Source: Drechslerella dactyloides (taxonomy: Eukaryota; Ascomycota; Orbiliomycetes; Orbiliales; Orbiliaceae). Taken from it: a stretch of 64,000 bases of DNA. This document shows positions 44,028 through 57,233 of this stretch, in pieces (position 1 is the first letter of the stretch; each line of letters opens with the position of its first letter). Made by a program: the position numbers and the translations under genes. The notes beneath the pieces are model-generated. The model was not told the origin of the DNA. It worked only from the letters and a program-made list of their open reading frames with translations, and made no database searches. The DNA is taken from contig JAGTWJ010000006.1 in assembly GCA_020064725.1 (NCBI GenBank), positions 2,170,001-2,234,000 of the forward strand. The letters run 5' to 3'.

Positions 44028-45199
44028 ATCACCCCATAAAAAAAAAAAATATATATTTTTTTGACTATATATAATTTGAAGAATAAAATAAAATAGAGTA
44101 GAGTAGAGTAAATAGAATAAACAAAACAAAGTAGAGTAAATAAGTATAATGTGTGAAATCAACATATGGTATTAGATATTAGTGGTGGTAAGGTTAGAGA
44201 TATACCAACTATATATAAAAAATTATGAATATTAAAAACAGTTTTTGAAATATAATAAATTCACAAAAAGACCTTACAACAGTATAATATAAAAAAACAA
44301 AATAATATAAAAACAAAGTAAGTATATATGAGGTAGAATATATACAAAAACAAGATATATATAAGAGTAAGATAGAAATTCAGGATTTTTTATCCTTAAA
44401 ATCCTTTATCAGGTCAAAAGTATTAAAATCTTATACAAAAACTCACTCACCTTATTTCACTAGATATCCTTTTTATTTAACAAAGTATTAAGACATATAG
44501 TATCATCCAATATAAGATTTTTTAAAAATTTATTTAATCTTATAGAGTAATTTTTTAAAATCTTAATTATTTAAGAATTTTTTATCTGGTTCTATTTCTA
44601 CAGCTCCAGGTAAGTCATATTTAGGCTTTTAATTAAATAAGTCTTTTTTATCTAGATATAATTTAAAATATATTATTAAGATCACATCATATACACCATT
44701 TATTCTCCACAAATAAGGGATATTAAATTTCAATACTAACAACAATATTATTTAGAATATTTTTAAAAAACCTACTTATTATATTAAAAACTTATATAAC
44801 AGTTCACCATACCTAAAAAAATACCCTTTCTATAATTTAAACTTTTTTAAATTAAGTATAACATATCTATCTATTTTCTATTTAGAAGAGGTTAAATATT
44901 TATTATCAAAATATTTACATACATATTTATTATTAAATATATATATATTAAAGATCTTTTATCTTATAATATTTGAATTTTTCTTGTTTAGATTTAATTA
45001 AAATATTATTATAAATGATTTAATTTTTCATTTATATATAATTTTATTAGGTATATACCCAACAGACATCATAATTAAATTATTTAAATTAAATTTAATC
45101 TATCTACACATCTAAAACTAGTTAACATTTCCATCTTTTAAAATAAGTTAAAACTAAAGTACAATCTCCACAGTCTAATTACTATACTTAGATTACCCA

Positions 45200-48100
45200 T
45201 CCACCTAGAGATAATAGATAGTAATTAGACACTACTTCATATTATCCTTTTTTAAAAATCTCTATTAAAACTTCAACAAGAATTTTAAGTCCCAATCAGA
45301 TATCACATTTACTAGGAAACCCTATTTGTAGAAAATGTTTTTATAAAATACTATACCCCATTCTTTAATTAACTATTTTGTTTTTTTTAATATAATTTTC
45401 TTTTTTTTAAAATATTTATTAGTAACAATCATTGCTATATTAAATTTATTTATATTAGAAAGTACTTAGATAAAGTCTATACACAAAATTTCAAACAAAT
45501 ACATTATCCTAACCATCTATAATTAGCTATACAACCATATTCAAGATGTTTAGTATATACAGCATATCTCACAATATATTAGATATTACTTAAGCCTTTA
45601 ATTTATTTTATAGATATACATAATTTTAGTAATTTTTTTATATATTTTCTTAAATTTTATATATTTATATTTATTATGCTTTATCTAAAATACCTTTTTA
45701 TAAAATATTTTTAATATATATAATCAAATCTTTTTATTTATTTGGTTTATAAATATTAACAATCTATTTTTCAATAATCTAAAACTTAATTTATACATAA
45801 TATAGAACTTATTATCTATTAATTCTATATTTTTTTTTTATAACTTTTTTAAAATTAGTTTAAAATCTAAGTTTATATTATAACCTATGATTATCTTTCT
45901 TTTAAAATTATTATTTATTATAAAAGTTGTAGTAATGTATATTTTTTTTATTTTCTTTTTTTTTTTATATTTAAGTATAAATACTAACTTGAGATTTTAA
46001 TTATAATTAGGATCAAAATCACAATTATGATTATTTTGATTAGGATTATCCTAACTTAGATTTTGAATTACTAGTAACTAAGATAATGTATTAGCTATAA
46101 TGTTGGTTTTTCTAAGTCTATATTTTATATAAAGATTCTAATATTATAAAAAGAATTGTTCTATTAATACCAGTTTTAAATTGGTATAGTTAGAGTTTAT
46201 TTTTATTTTCTTTAAGATTTTGATTGCTAATAAATAATCTATATACAAGATGGTTATAAACACATTTTTTATTTAATGTTTTATTTTCTTAACTATCTAT
46301 ATAATATAGGTAACTTCAAAATTAGTAGGCTAATATTTAAATTCTACTAGCTTATATAATTTGTTTAGGAAGATTATTGGTTCTACTATTCTAAATTCTA
46401 ATATATTTTTTAATATTAGATTTTTTTTGATATAATAAATTATTATATTTATATTTTTCCTACTAGTATCTATATCTACAAACAACAGTTTTTTGGGGTC
46501 AAGATAATGAAGAAATCTTGTTTTTGAAAACACACTTTAGATATACTAATAGATTTAAAAAACCTATGAATCTAACTTTAAAAACTTATACTTAATAGTA
46601 AAATCTCTTTTTGTGCAGGTTTTTTTTATTTGTTTCTTAATTAATCTTTTTTTTTTTAATTATTACTAACCTTTTTTTTTTTTTCTTTAATAGCATTATC
46701 TCTGGTATTATCTATTTTTTTTAATACCTCCAATTTAACAACCTTCTTATTTATTTTAAAATATTCTTATAAATAACTTATTTTTAATTTAATTAACAAA
46801 TTTACTACTAATATATATAACAGATAATAAATTTAGAAATAAAAAATTATTCTAATATAAATCTCAAAATTATAAAATATTTTAAAAAAAAACAAGATTT
46901 TAATAGTTATTAGTTTTTCTTTAGTAATATATATCTTATAATAATTTATAATATAATTTAGTATTATTTAATTATAAAATCTTAAGAAGTATTTTTTAAA
47001 TTCTAAAGTTATATAATAAATATTTAATATAGTTATTATTTTTCTAATTTTTTATATATAGATTAGTATGTTATAAATATATTTAATATCTTTTATCTAT
47101 ATAAATTTTATAAAAATTTTCAATTTTTCTTATATAAGTAATTTCAATTTTCCATACTACAATATTATAAATAATCTTAATCTTAATTTAAGTTTCGCAA
47201 ATCTTACAAGATCTATTATTAATTTAAGATCTAATTTTATTATAAAATCATCCACATAAACCTTAGCTTACAAAAAATCTTTCAATATATTCTTAATCTT
47301 TTTTTTAAAATATTAGACCAAACCTATAGCCCCCATTAAAGCCACTCTTATTTTATTAATACCCCTATAAAAAATCATAGTCAGCTTCTACTAATTTATA
47401 GACTCTACAATAAACTAATAAAAAAAAGTAGTAAAATTAAAACAAATTATTACAAACACCTTTTTTAGCTATTTAATAATTTTAAATAAAAGTATTAGTA
47501 TTAGCTAATCTAGTTTAATTATTATATTTAATATATAAACATCAATTACTACTTTTTTTTTTATTTTTTATTTAGTTTCTATCTCTATTTTAACTAGTCT
47601 ATTTATTCTTACAAAATCTTTGGCTATAAGTTTATTATTTTAAATTAAAAAATATTTTTTATCCTAGTTTAATCTTATTTATTTTAAAATCTTATTACTA
47701 GTAACTATTAACTAATTTTTCATTATCTTTTTCTTTACAACAAAAACAAAAAACCTAAATTCTATTTTATTAACTAGTCTTATCTACTTCTTTTTATACA
47801 TCTCATTAAATATTTCATTTATAAATTCTTAATCCTTTTATAATAATTAATACATCTTCTATTACTTCAACTTTTTTTTATAATTATTTACTAACAAAAT
47901 TTTCATTAAATTTCTAATTCTCATCAAACCATCTTTAACTATTTATAATATAAAAAACTCTTCTATCAAGATTTAATACACCTTTTTCTCAAACTTAATA
48001 TTTAAATAACAACTAATCTACTTTATTTTAACTTATTAAATAATCTTTAAATCCTTCTTTTTTAAACTTTTAATAAGCTTAGTAAATTTTTAAGCATAAT

Positions 48101-49330
48101 TTTTCATAATCTAAAAAAAAAACCTTATAATATCTCCCTAATAAACAAAACTTAATATATTTACCAATTTATATTTTTCTAATATTTCCTCTATAATTCC
48201 AATTAAGAATCCTTTAGAAAGTCAAATTAATTTATTTAACATATTAAAAAACACTATAAAACTACTCTTATTTATAATTAATATAAAAAAAGCTTTATAA
48301 TATTTATCTATTATTATAATTAACTTAAAAATCTTATTATTAAAACCTTCCAATAATCTAATAAAAATTAAAAATACCATACTAAATAAAATCACCATCT
48401 CCTACAAATACTTTACAATTTTTAAATATTTTTTATATATAATTTAGTATAGGATTATAATATCCCAACATCTAAAAAAAACTATTTAATTATTTTTATA
48501 ATTAATACTTACTTTTTCCAATTTTAGAAAATTATTATTAAATAATAAATTCACTTTTAACTACTTCATAATATATACTTCTATTTTTTTAAATCTTAAA
48601 ATATTATTTATTATTTTTAATTCTATTATTACTACTACATATTTAGATAAATTATAACTTATTAACTTAATTCTATTAACAAATATCAATAATATTTTTT
48701 TCAATAATTTTTAAAATCCCAGTAAATTTTTAACCCATTTTCTATTAACTATAATTATTATATAATTAAAATCCAAGACCATTAAAAACCACTCCTTTAT
48801 TTTTTATAGTTATTTTTTAATCTTAGCATACATATATACTCAATACACAAAACCATCTAATTTTATCTTGACAATCATCAAAACAATCACCCAGAAATTT
48901 TTTTCACTATTCAAATAAAAATTTATAACCTTATCCATAATCACATTAAGCAGCAGAATCTCCAAAAACACCACCACATACTCATTCATAATATACTTAA
49001 ACATACAATTCCACAAAATAAAAATTCTTTTATACTATTTACACACATTTCTAAGATTAGTTAAAATTACAACTACTAATAAACTAACTTTATTTTTTTT
49101 CTTAATAACAAACTTATATACAAATTTTCTAAAAATATTCATAATAAAAATATTCATAATTATCATCTTAAACCTTCTTTTTATTAATTTAAAATTATTT
49201 TCTACTTTATTTGAATCCTCCAAATTAAATAATTTAGATTTTAATAAAAAATCTAAATCATTATCAGAATAATTTTTATATTTATGGAAACCTTTTAGTA
49301 AAAAGTAAATTAAATTATACAAGCTTTCTT
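45200..49330 (-). mobile_element. Degenerate Ty3/Gypsy retrotransposon, minus strand
   Basis: Read on minus, domains fall in Gypsy order. A gag/protease-like Lys/Asn-rich ORF lies at 49035-49322. The reverse-transcriptase motif VYVDDFIIK is near 47,247-47,270. RNase H lies at 46330-46533 (LDPKKLLFVDIDTSRK, VEPIIFLNKLYKL). An integrase-like stretch (IDFI, then GFPSKCDI after a stop) lies at about 45,300-45,500. Family members normally read FVD.DAS and ePI.FLSr at the RNase H positions. Stops and A/T-rich codons are everywhere, so it is non-functional. G is nearly absent from the plus strand here. Element ends and LTRs could not be fixed. Confidence 0.7.
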
Positions 49331-49891
49331 TATTATTATATCTTCTAAAGTAATTATTGGCTAAAATTTAATTTAGAATATTATAGTTATAATCTTTAAA
49401 TAGGTTAATTACTATTTTAGTAAATAGTTTATTTTCTTTTTTAAAACAAATTTATTATTAATAACCTAAATTATTGTATGTAAAATAATTCTTTGAAGGT
49501 TTATTTTGCTAACACTTTTTAAATATCTTGTTTTTAAAGTTTTTTAAATATCTAAACTCAAAATTATAATAAAAGTTTTTGAATTTATTTTTTTTATAAT
49601 TATTATTTTTATTTTTATAATTTATATATTTTTTATTTTGATTTTGATCCTGTTTTCTATTATTTTTTATATATCTTTTTTTTTTTCATTCTTTTCTATA
49701 TTTTTAATAAAAAAAATTTTTGATTGATTATCTCCTTATTGTTTATATAAATATTGTAATTGGTGTTTGTCTGAGTTATTAGAATAATTTTTATATTTTT
49801 TATGTTTATTATATTTTTTTTTTTTATTGTATAGTTTAATTTATAGGTTTTGTTTGTTAATAATAAATGCTATAAAATTGGTTATTATTAT

Positions 49892-50578
49892 TGTTATGGA
49901 ATAACAGCACAGCACCCAAATAACCTACATAGACCTGGTTCCCATACAGACACCCTTCCCACATAATACATAAAGTAATGGTGTATCTATACATCATGTG
50001 GAATGGATTCCTATACAAAATATATAACTATATAAACTTATTCTACATAAACCACTAACCTACATAGTAGATCAGACTACATAAAAAGCAAAGCTATACA
50101 AACAACAGAACTACATAAAACCCTAGACTATACAGAAGAATATCACCACAAAAAAATCTTATTATCATAATATCCCTCCTTAAACAAAAGCTACCACAAT
50201 AACTCATAATCATATAAATACTCAGTGTTTAAGATGTTTAGCACTCAGCTAAACACTAAACAAAATAAGTATTAAACTATTTAAATAATATATTAATATA
50301 TCCTTATTATTTCATATATTAAAATATTATATATATAATTAGTATATTTTATTTTAAAATTAATAATTTTTTTCTTAGGAACTATTAGTTAATATTTAAA
50401 CCATAATATCTCAATAATTAATCTATTTATTATTATTATTACACACTCTATTATACAGTTACTATTATACTCAATATATACTTATCTTTCTCTATTAAAA
50501 ACCTCATACAATAGTGACTAAGAGTCAGAAACTTCAGAGTAAAATGCATTTAACCCAGTCCTAGGCCGAAGTGTAACA
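49892..50578. repeat. 687-bp LTR, left copy
   Basis: Starts TGTTATGGAATAACAGCA and ends GAAGTGTAACA. It is a direct repeat of 59068-59754, which has exactly the same length. Both flanks read ATTAT (49887-49891 and 50579-50583), as expected of a 5-bp target-site duplication around a solo LTR. However, a GGTATTAG stretch just inside could be a decayed primer-binding site of a full element. The differences from the right copy are almost all transitions. Confidence 0.85.
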
Positions 50579-52318
50579 ATTATATTAGGTATTAGTTTTA
50601 GTACTTCTATTTTTAACTCTAGGTTGAATCTATTTTATATGGTTGATAATTGTATATATATATTTAGTTGTTTATAGACTTTTTTATTTATAATTACCTA
50701 TTAAATATATTAGACTAAGTTTTTTCCTTTTTTTATATTCTGAATAGTGAATCTGGATTTGAGAAATTAATATAGTAAGATTTGGTAAAATAGCTTAAAT
50801 CTGTTAATAAGTATAATAAGCCAAAATGTTTTTGTATTATTACCTTAGAGGGTTAATTTTGTAGTTTCTCCTAATTTTGTAGTTTCTCCTAATTTTGTAG
50901 TTTCTCCTAATTTTTGTTAGTATTATATTAATATTTGATTTTTTAAAATATTAAATAATATTGCTTTTACTGGCTGTATATTTCTAATTAATATTATATC
51001 TTTTATTTTTTTAAAAAATAAGAAGATATTCTTATATATAATGGTTTTACCTGAGATAACTAAGTTGCTATTTGGGTATTGTGGGGTTGGATAATCTGGT
51101 TAGAAGTAGTTAATAGTCTCCAGCTTGATATTGCAAGGTTGGAGGTTTATATGGGTGGGATTGATATATAGAGGCTTTGTTGTGTTTTCTGCTTTTGTTT
51201 TAAGTCTTAGGTTTTTTTATATGTTGGTGACTGGATTTATGTTCTAATTATAATTTTTCTATTTTTTGTTTGCTGAGATGTTAGTTTTGTTAGTGTTGGT
51301 AATTTTAATTCTGTTGGTTTTGATTTTGTCTATGCTTTTAGTCCTGTTAATTGTGGTTTTGGTTGTGTTTGTTATAAAAGCTTTAGGTTGGTTTGTGTTG
51401 GAAGTTGATGGGTGAGGATCTTGGTTTTTTGAATTATTTGATAATGAGGATAGGATTCTGGACTTAATTGAGTGGGAGGTTGATGGTCTTGGGAGTAGAA
51501 GGGTTTTGAGTATTATGGGTGAGATGTTTAGTGTTATGTTAGGTTTGTGGTTCTATAATAAGGTTTATCTTTATAAAAGACTTAATGGTGAGGATGTGAA
51601 TGGTGGTGGTTGTACTTCTTCTAGTGGTAGTGAGCTGGGTGGTAGAAATAAAAGTGGTCTGATTGTGTTAAGTAGTCTATCTAGGTTAAATATATTTAAA
51701 ATTATTTTTATATTTTTAATTATACTGTCTGTAATTGACCTATTATAGATTTCTATTTTAAAACCAAAGTTATTTAATCTTAGATTTTAAAAAAGTATAC
51801 TTATAATGTTTATTAAGATTTGTTTAATATTAGTTCTAAGATTTATTTGTTGATTATGATTTTATAAATATATAAAATTATATAGTAAATTTATGAATAA
51901 TTTCTGGTTGGTGTAATGGGAGTAAGGATCTATTAGAATCAAAAAAAATAGAAAGAAAGTTTTTTTAATTTAAAAACTCTTTAATATTTTATTATTTTTA
52001 GTGGGATTTGAGGGATTTAAACCTATTTCTATATTAATATATTTATATTAGAAGATAGATATCTAACATCTTAATATCTTTATATTTTTATCTATTAAAT
52101 TTATAATTTTAAAAATAGCTAGTATGTTACTAGGTAAGATATAACAATCATATTTATAATCCTATCTTATTTTCTCAATATTTTTAATACTTATATTTTT
52201 ATAGTTTGATAAAGTTATTTAAAATATAAAAACTTTTTCTATATATTTATAAATTGTGGGTATTTAAAAATCCTAGGCTAGCTTAGTAGCCAAACTAATA
52301 ATCTTAATTTTATATATA

Positions 52319-54208
52319 ACGTATCTCACAAGCGAGCGCGCAGCACAAGCGAGCGCGCACCCCACCAAATGTCGGCACACTCCTTCTTCTCTTGCACTAC
52401 ATACATCCATAACCACCATAATAACTACCTCTATAACTAAATCCTGAATTATTCTAGCTATTAAAACTTTAAAAAAAGATGAAAATTTAAATATTACTAC
52501 TATTATTAAAATATATAATATTTCTAGAGTAACCTTTAGCTATTAGTATAGTGGTTGCTCTTTATAGTGTAATAGTACTTTTAATTCATAAAATCTTATA
52601 AAATTAAAAGAGGATGTTATTGTTTAGTATATACTTAAGCTGTGTATATATTTTTTTATTTTAGGAAAAATAATATAAAAGATATAGCTAATTAACTACT
52701 ATTAATATATAATAATAATAATACTTGATATGTTGATAAAAATTGGATATATAATTTTATTAAATACTGCTTTAAGCTTTAGATGTGTTTATTTAGAAGA
52801 TATAACTATTAGTGAGTTAAATATGAAGATTCTAAACTTATTAGTAATTAGTTTTAGTTTATATAAGCTGTAAAAGCTAAGTATGGTATTGTTAACAATA
52901 ATATTTATAATTTTGATGAAATTGGCTTTGTAATAGGCATGATTTCTACAACTATAGTTATTATAGGTGCTGAAATCTGCGATAAAGCTAAATTAGCGTA
53001 GCCTGGGAACTGAAAGTGGGTAACTATTATTTAGGGGATAGGTGCAGAAGGATGGGCTATACTATTATTTATTATCCTTACTAGGCAGTATTATTTAGCT
53101 AGTTAGTATACAGAGATAAAGCTACTAAAGGACTGGGTAATTGTATTCTTTGATAATAGTTAGATGATAAATGAATTTACTTTAGAGTAATTAAAGTATT
53201 TTGATAAAAAAATAGTGTAGTGCTGTTTTTCTGACTATTGGCTATTAGTCCTAGACAGTCATAGAAGCCATTATTTAGCTACCTTTGAATTCTATTGTTA
53301 AGAGTATAAGATTATTATAATCTGTATATTATTATATTTTTTATATCTTCTTCAGCTATTAAACATTGGCTGCTTTGGGCTATTGAAGCAGGTGTATAGC
53401 TGCTAAGTAGAAAGCTTAATATATATATATATTAATTATATTAGTAAGCTGGAGTTCCTTGCTGGATTTTAGAAAGTATTTATTATTATAATAATTAAAA
53501 GAAATATACTTAGTAGTTTTGCTGGAGCTGGTATTGTATCTTATAATCTTAATAGGATACTTTTAAAACTTGATATATAGCTATTATTAATTATATTTAC
53601 AAACTTATGCCCTAGTACTATAAATATAGTAGCAGCTTAGATAGCAAAGATGCTAATAAATTCTTTAAAAGCTGTCTTATAATCAGACTTTATTAAAAAC
53701 TAGATTATCTAGTACTAAGATAGTTTTTTAATATTATTATTAGCTACTATAGACTAACTTACCAAAGGAATATAAATAATAATATACCAAATAATACTTA
53801 TATATACAAAAAATACAGTACTATACTCTATGAATAAAGTATTAAGTAAATACTAGCAGGTAAAAAGACAGTATATACAGTATAAAGGCATATTTACTAT
53901 ATATTAAACTAGTAAAATCCTAGATAATAATACTATAAATAACCAGAGTAAGTAGGTAGAATATTTAAACCATCAATGTAACCTTTAGCTGGAGGTTATT
54001 TCCAGAAAAATAATCTATTATAGTAACTATAATAAACTTGGATATAATATTCAAATATATTAATAAATATCTTAAATATATAATTAAATAGTTTGGTATA
54101 TATGTAGGCTGGTATAGTAGTAATATGGTGGTAAAAGTGGTGTTTTTGTTGGGGTGGGGTGGGGGGCTGCGCGCTCACTTGTGCTGCGCGCTCGCTTGTG
54201 AGATACGT
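52319..54208 (+). mobile_element. Fot1/pogo-type DNA transposon, RIP-degraded
   Basis: A 1890-bp element flanked by TA on both sides (52317-52318 and 54209-54210), as in Tc1/mariner-pogo insertions. The terminal inverted repeats are ~50 bp, start ACGTATCTCACAAGCGAGCG and contain a tandem CACAAGCGAGCGCGCA motif. The plus strand reads as a decayed transposase: YNFDEIGFVIGM near 52,905 (first catalytic Asp), GIGAEGWAILLFIILTRQ, LLVLDSHRSHY near 53,250 (second Asp), then LLNIGCFGLLK where the family usually has LDVG, so the third Asp is replaced by Asn. Multiple in-frame stops make it non-autonomous. Confidence 0.85.
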
Positions 54209-56163
54209 TATTTTATTTTACTACTTATTTATTAAATTTTATCTATTTTTTATTTATATTAACTCTTCTTTTTTCTCTAATATTTTTTTTCTAAAAATAA
54301 TTTATAATAATATAGTATTTTTTGCTAATATTATGTTTGAAAACCAAATAAACCATTTTTAACAACAACATCAAATAGAAAAATAGTTATATATCTATTA
54401 ATAACAAATTTAATAATTTAATTAATTAGATAATATATTTATTATTTATTATTTATTAAACTCTAGTAAGTGGCTAATTTTTTTAATTTTAAAATATATT
54501 TTTTAATTTTAATTAGAACTTTATACAATCTTTTCTTTTAAGACTAAAATATAAATCATAGATTCTCTTATAATTTTGCTTTTGATTTAAGAGGTTTTTC
54601 CCAAAATAAGTATATTTAATCTACTAATTTTTCTTCTAACTTTTATATATTATGCAAATCTTTTTTATTATATATATATAAAGTTTAATTTTTTTTTTTT
54701 TTTTTTGGAGTTTTGGGTTTTAACTATATCTACTTTATCTACTTATATTTTTTTTATTTAGTTTTTCTTTATAAATTTCTTTTTTATAATAGTTTTTCTC
54801 TTTCTTTTTTTTTTTTTTTTATATTTTTATTTTATTTATTTATTTTTTTAATTATATTTTTATTTAATTTTATCTTGTTTATGTTTTTATTGATTTTTTA
54901 GTTTATCTTATTTATATTTATTAATCTATTAAATATTATTAGAAGTAAGTAATATTTTTTGTCTACTTTCTAGTAAGATAGTGTAAATTTCACAAAAAGT
55001 TTTTTAATTTTCTTATTCTTTTTGTTTAGTGTGGGTTAGGAAGATGGTAGAAACTATAAATCTTTTATTATTATATCTTTTTTTAATTTAGTTTTTATAA
55101 ATACTTTATTTTTAACCTTTTTTTATAATTTTTTACATTTATTATCTCTCTCAATAAATTTAAACTATCTTTTTAACCTATCCATTCTTATTTTTTATTG
55201 TTTTAACTATAAATTCAAAACTAAACTTTTATTTTTTTAATAAATTTAAAAAGTTAGGCCTAATTTAAATTTAATTTTTAAATAAATTTATTCTTTATAT
55301 AGATTATTAAAGAAAAAATATCTTTTAACTTTATAAATTTTTTTTTTTTTTAACTAGTTTTTAATAAGTTTATTTATTATTTTTAATATAAAATTGGTTA
55401 AATATAAATCTATAATTTTTAAGATTTTATACTAATTTTTGATCTAACTAAAATCTATTAAAGATAATATTTTTAAGCTAAGCTTTTTATAAAAAATTTT
55501 AATTTTACTTAAAAAAATAATTTTATATAAGATAATAGATAACCCTTTTTTTTTTTTTATAAATATTATTAATTTTTTTATTATAACCAGAAAACTACTT
55601 CTAAGAAAGTTAATTTATAAAATATTTAAGATAATATTTATCTTGCTAGTCTTAATAGGTTCTGCTTTTCTATTTATTATTATATTTTTTTCAAAAGCTG
55701 ATTTTTAATCAAGGGGTTGTATAGTTTAATTAAGAGATTATATAATTTTAAAAAACTTAGGGGATCTAGATAATGAAAACAAGGATTTTATAAAAATTTA
55801 TAGAAGATAGTTTTTTTTAATTAAATCTATAAATACTTTTATATATAATTTAAAAATCATAGTCTATTCTTTAAGTAAATAAATCTTTTAAAATATTACT
55901 ACTTATTTATATAGTTTTCTTTTTAAATTTAACAAACCATATTCTCTATATAAATAAAAATCTAAATATCTATTTATTTTAATCCTAATAGAGTTTTTAA
56001 AACCTAAATTATCAGGAATTTTTATAATCTTAACTACTATTTACTAATTAGTAATTTTTTTGTTTTAAGCCACTTCCACGAAGGTATATATTCTCATATT
56101 CTATAGGATATCTTTTGTTTTTATTTTTAAGATTTTTAATACTAATATCTTATAAAGTATATA

Positions 56164-57233
56164 ACGTATTCCACAAGCGAGCGAACACCCCAAGTGAGCG
56201 AACACCCCAACACCCCACCAAAACCTTTTTATTAATATTCTAATTAATATCTCTTAAAAAATTATAAAAAAAATATCTTTCAACTAATATAAATTAAAAT
56301 CAATTCATTATATTTTTTTACATTTTTTAAATATAAAAATAAATTAATAATAATTAATTTAAAATTTTTAAAAAACAGCATATAATCTTAAGTGTTTGCC
56401 AGTAAATATCTTTATTATATATAAATAAAAATCTTTAAAAATAAGAAATCTATTAAATAAATATATAATCTAGGCCTGTACAAAACCTCTATCTATTATA
56501 TTAAAAATTAAGATTTATAGATTTTGCTAAAGTTAGCACAACACACTGACTACACACTAGCTATTTTTTATTATAATTATATATAAAAATATATAAAAAA
56601 AATCCTAAAATTTTTTTTAAATTAAAGTAAATTAATATTTTATTTTATAATTTTTTTTAAATTTTTTAATAAAAATTCAATTTTTTATAAAATTTTATTA
56701 TAAAAATTAAAAATATTGATATTAAATTATATAATATATAAAAAAAAATTAAAAAAATAAAAATAAAAAAGTTTTAATATATTAAATTCAAATTTATTTT
56801 TTTAATTTTTTTAATTATATTTATGTATAATTATTTTAAAAAAATAGTTAGTGTGTTGTGCCAACTTTAGCAGAGTTTCTAGAACTTAATTTTTATTATT
56901 ATAAATAGTAGCTTTAAACAGGCCTAGATTATATCATTATTTATTAGATTTTTAATTTTTAAAGATTTTCGTTCGTAAATTATTTAGATATTTAGAGTCA
57001 AACAATAAAAAAATGTGTTGTTTTTAACAATATTTAAAATAATTATTATTAATTTAATATTAATATTAAAAAATAAAAAAAAATACTAATTAGATTATTT
57101 TAAACTATTATTTAAAGAAGTAATTTTTCTATAATTTTATAATAAATATTTATTAATATATTAATAAAAAGGTTTTTGGTGGGCTGGGGGGGTGTTCGCT
57201 CGCTTGGGATGTTCGCTCGCTTGTGGAATACGT
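56164..57233. mobile_element. Foldback element with pogo-like termini
   Basis: A 1070-bp element between TA dinucleotides. Its termini (ACGTATTCCACAAGCGAGCG) resemble those of the 52319 element. The two halves are imperfect reverse complements over most of their length, including shared internal marks such as ATAATCTAGGCCTGT and GCTAAAGTT(A/G)GCACAACACAC. No coding sequence remains. The inner GCACAACACAC pair may mark a second, nested inverted-repeat element. It is probably a non-autonomous derivative moved by a pogo-type transposase. Confidence 0.8.

Noticed and set aside
49035..49322. 95-residue minus ORF as an independent gene
   Set aside because: Lys/Asn/Ile-rich and upstream of the Gypsy reverse transcriptase in the same orientation; better explained as decayed gag/protease.
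51506..51748. 80-residue plus ORF in the LTR interior
   Set aside because: Open because C-to-T loss leaves G/T-rich DNA; no domain recognised. Noted in the interior description only.
54713..54901. 62-residue Phe/Leu/Ile-rich plus ORF resembling a membrane protein
   Set aside because: A product of T-rich RIP-type sequence (TTT, TTA, ATT codons); not a gene.
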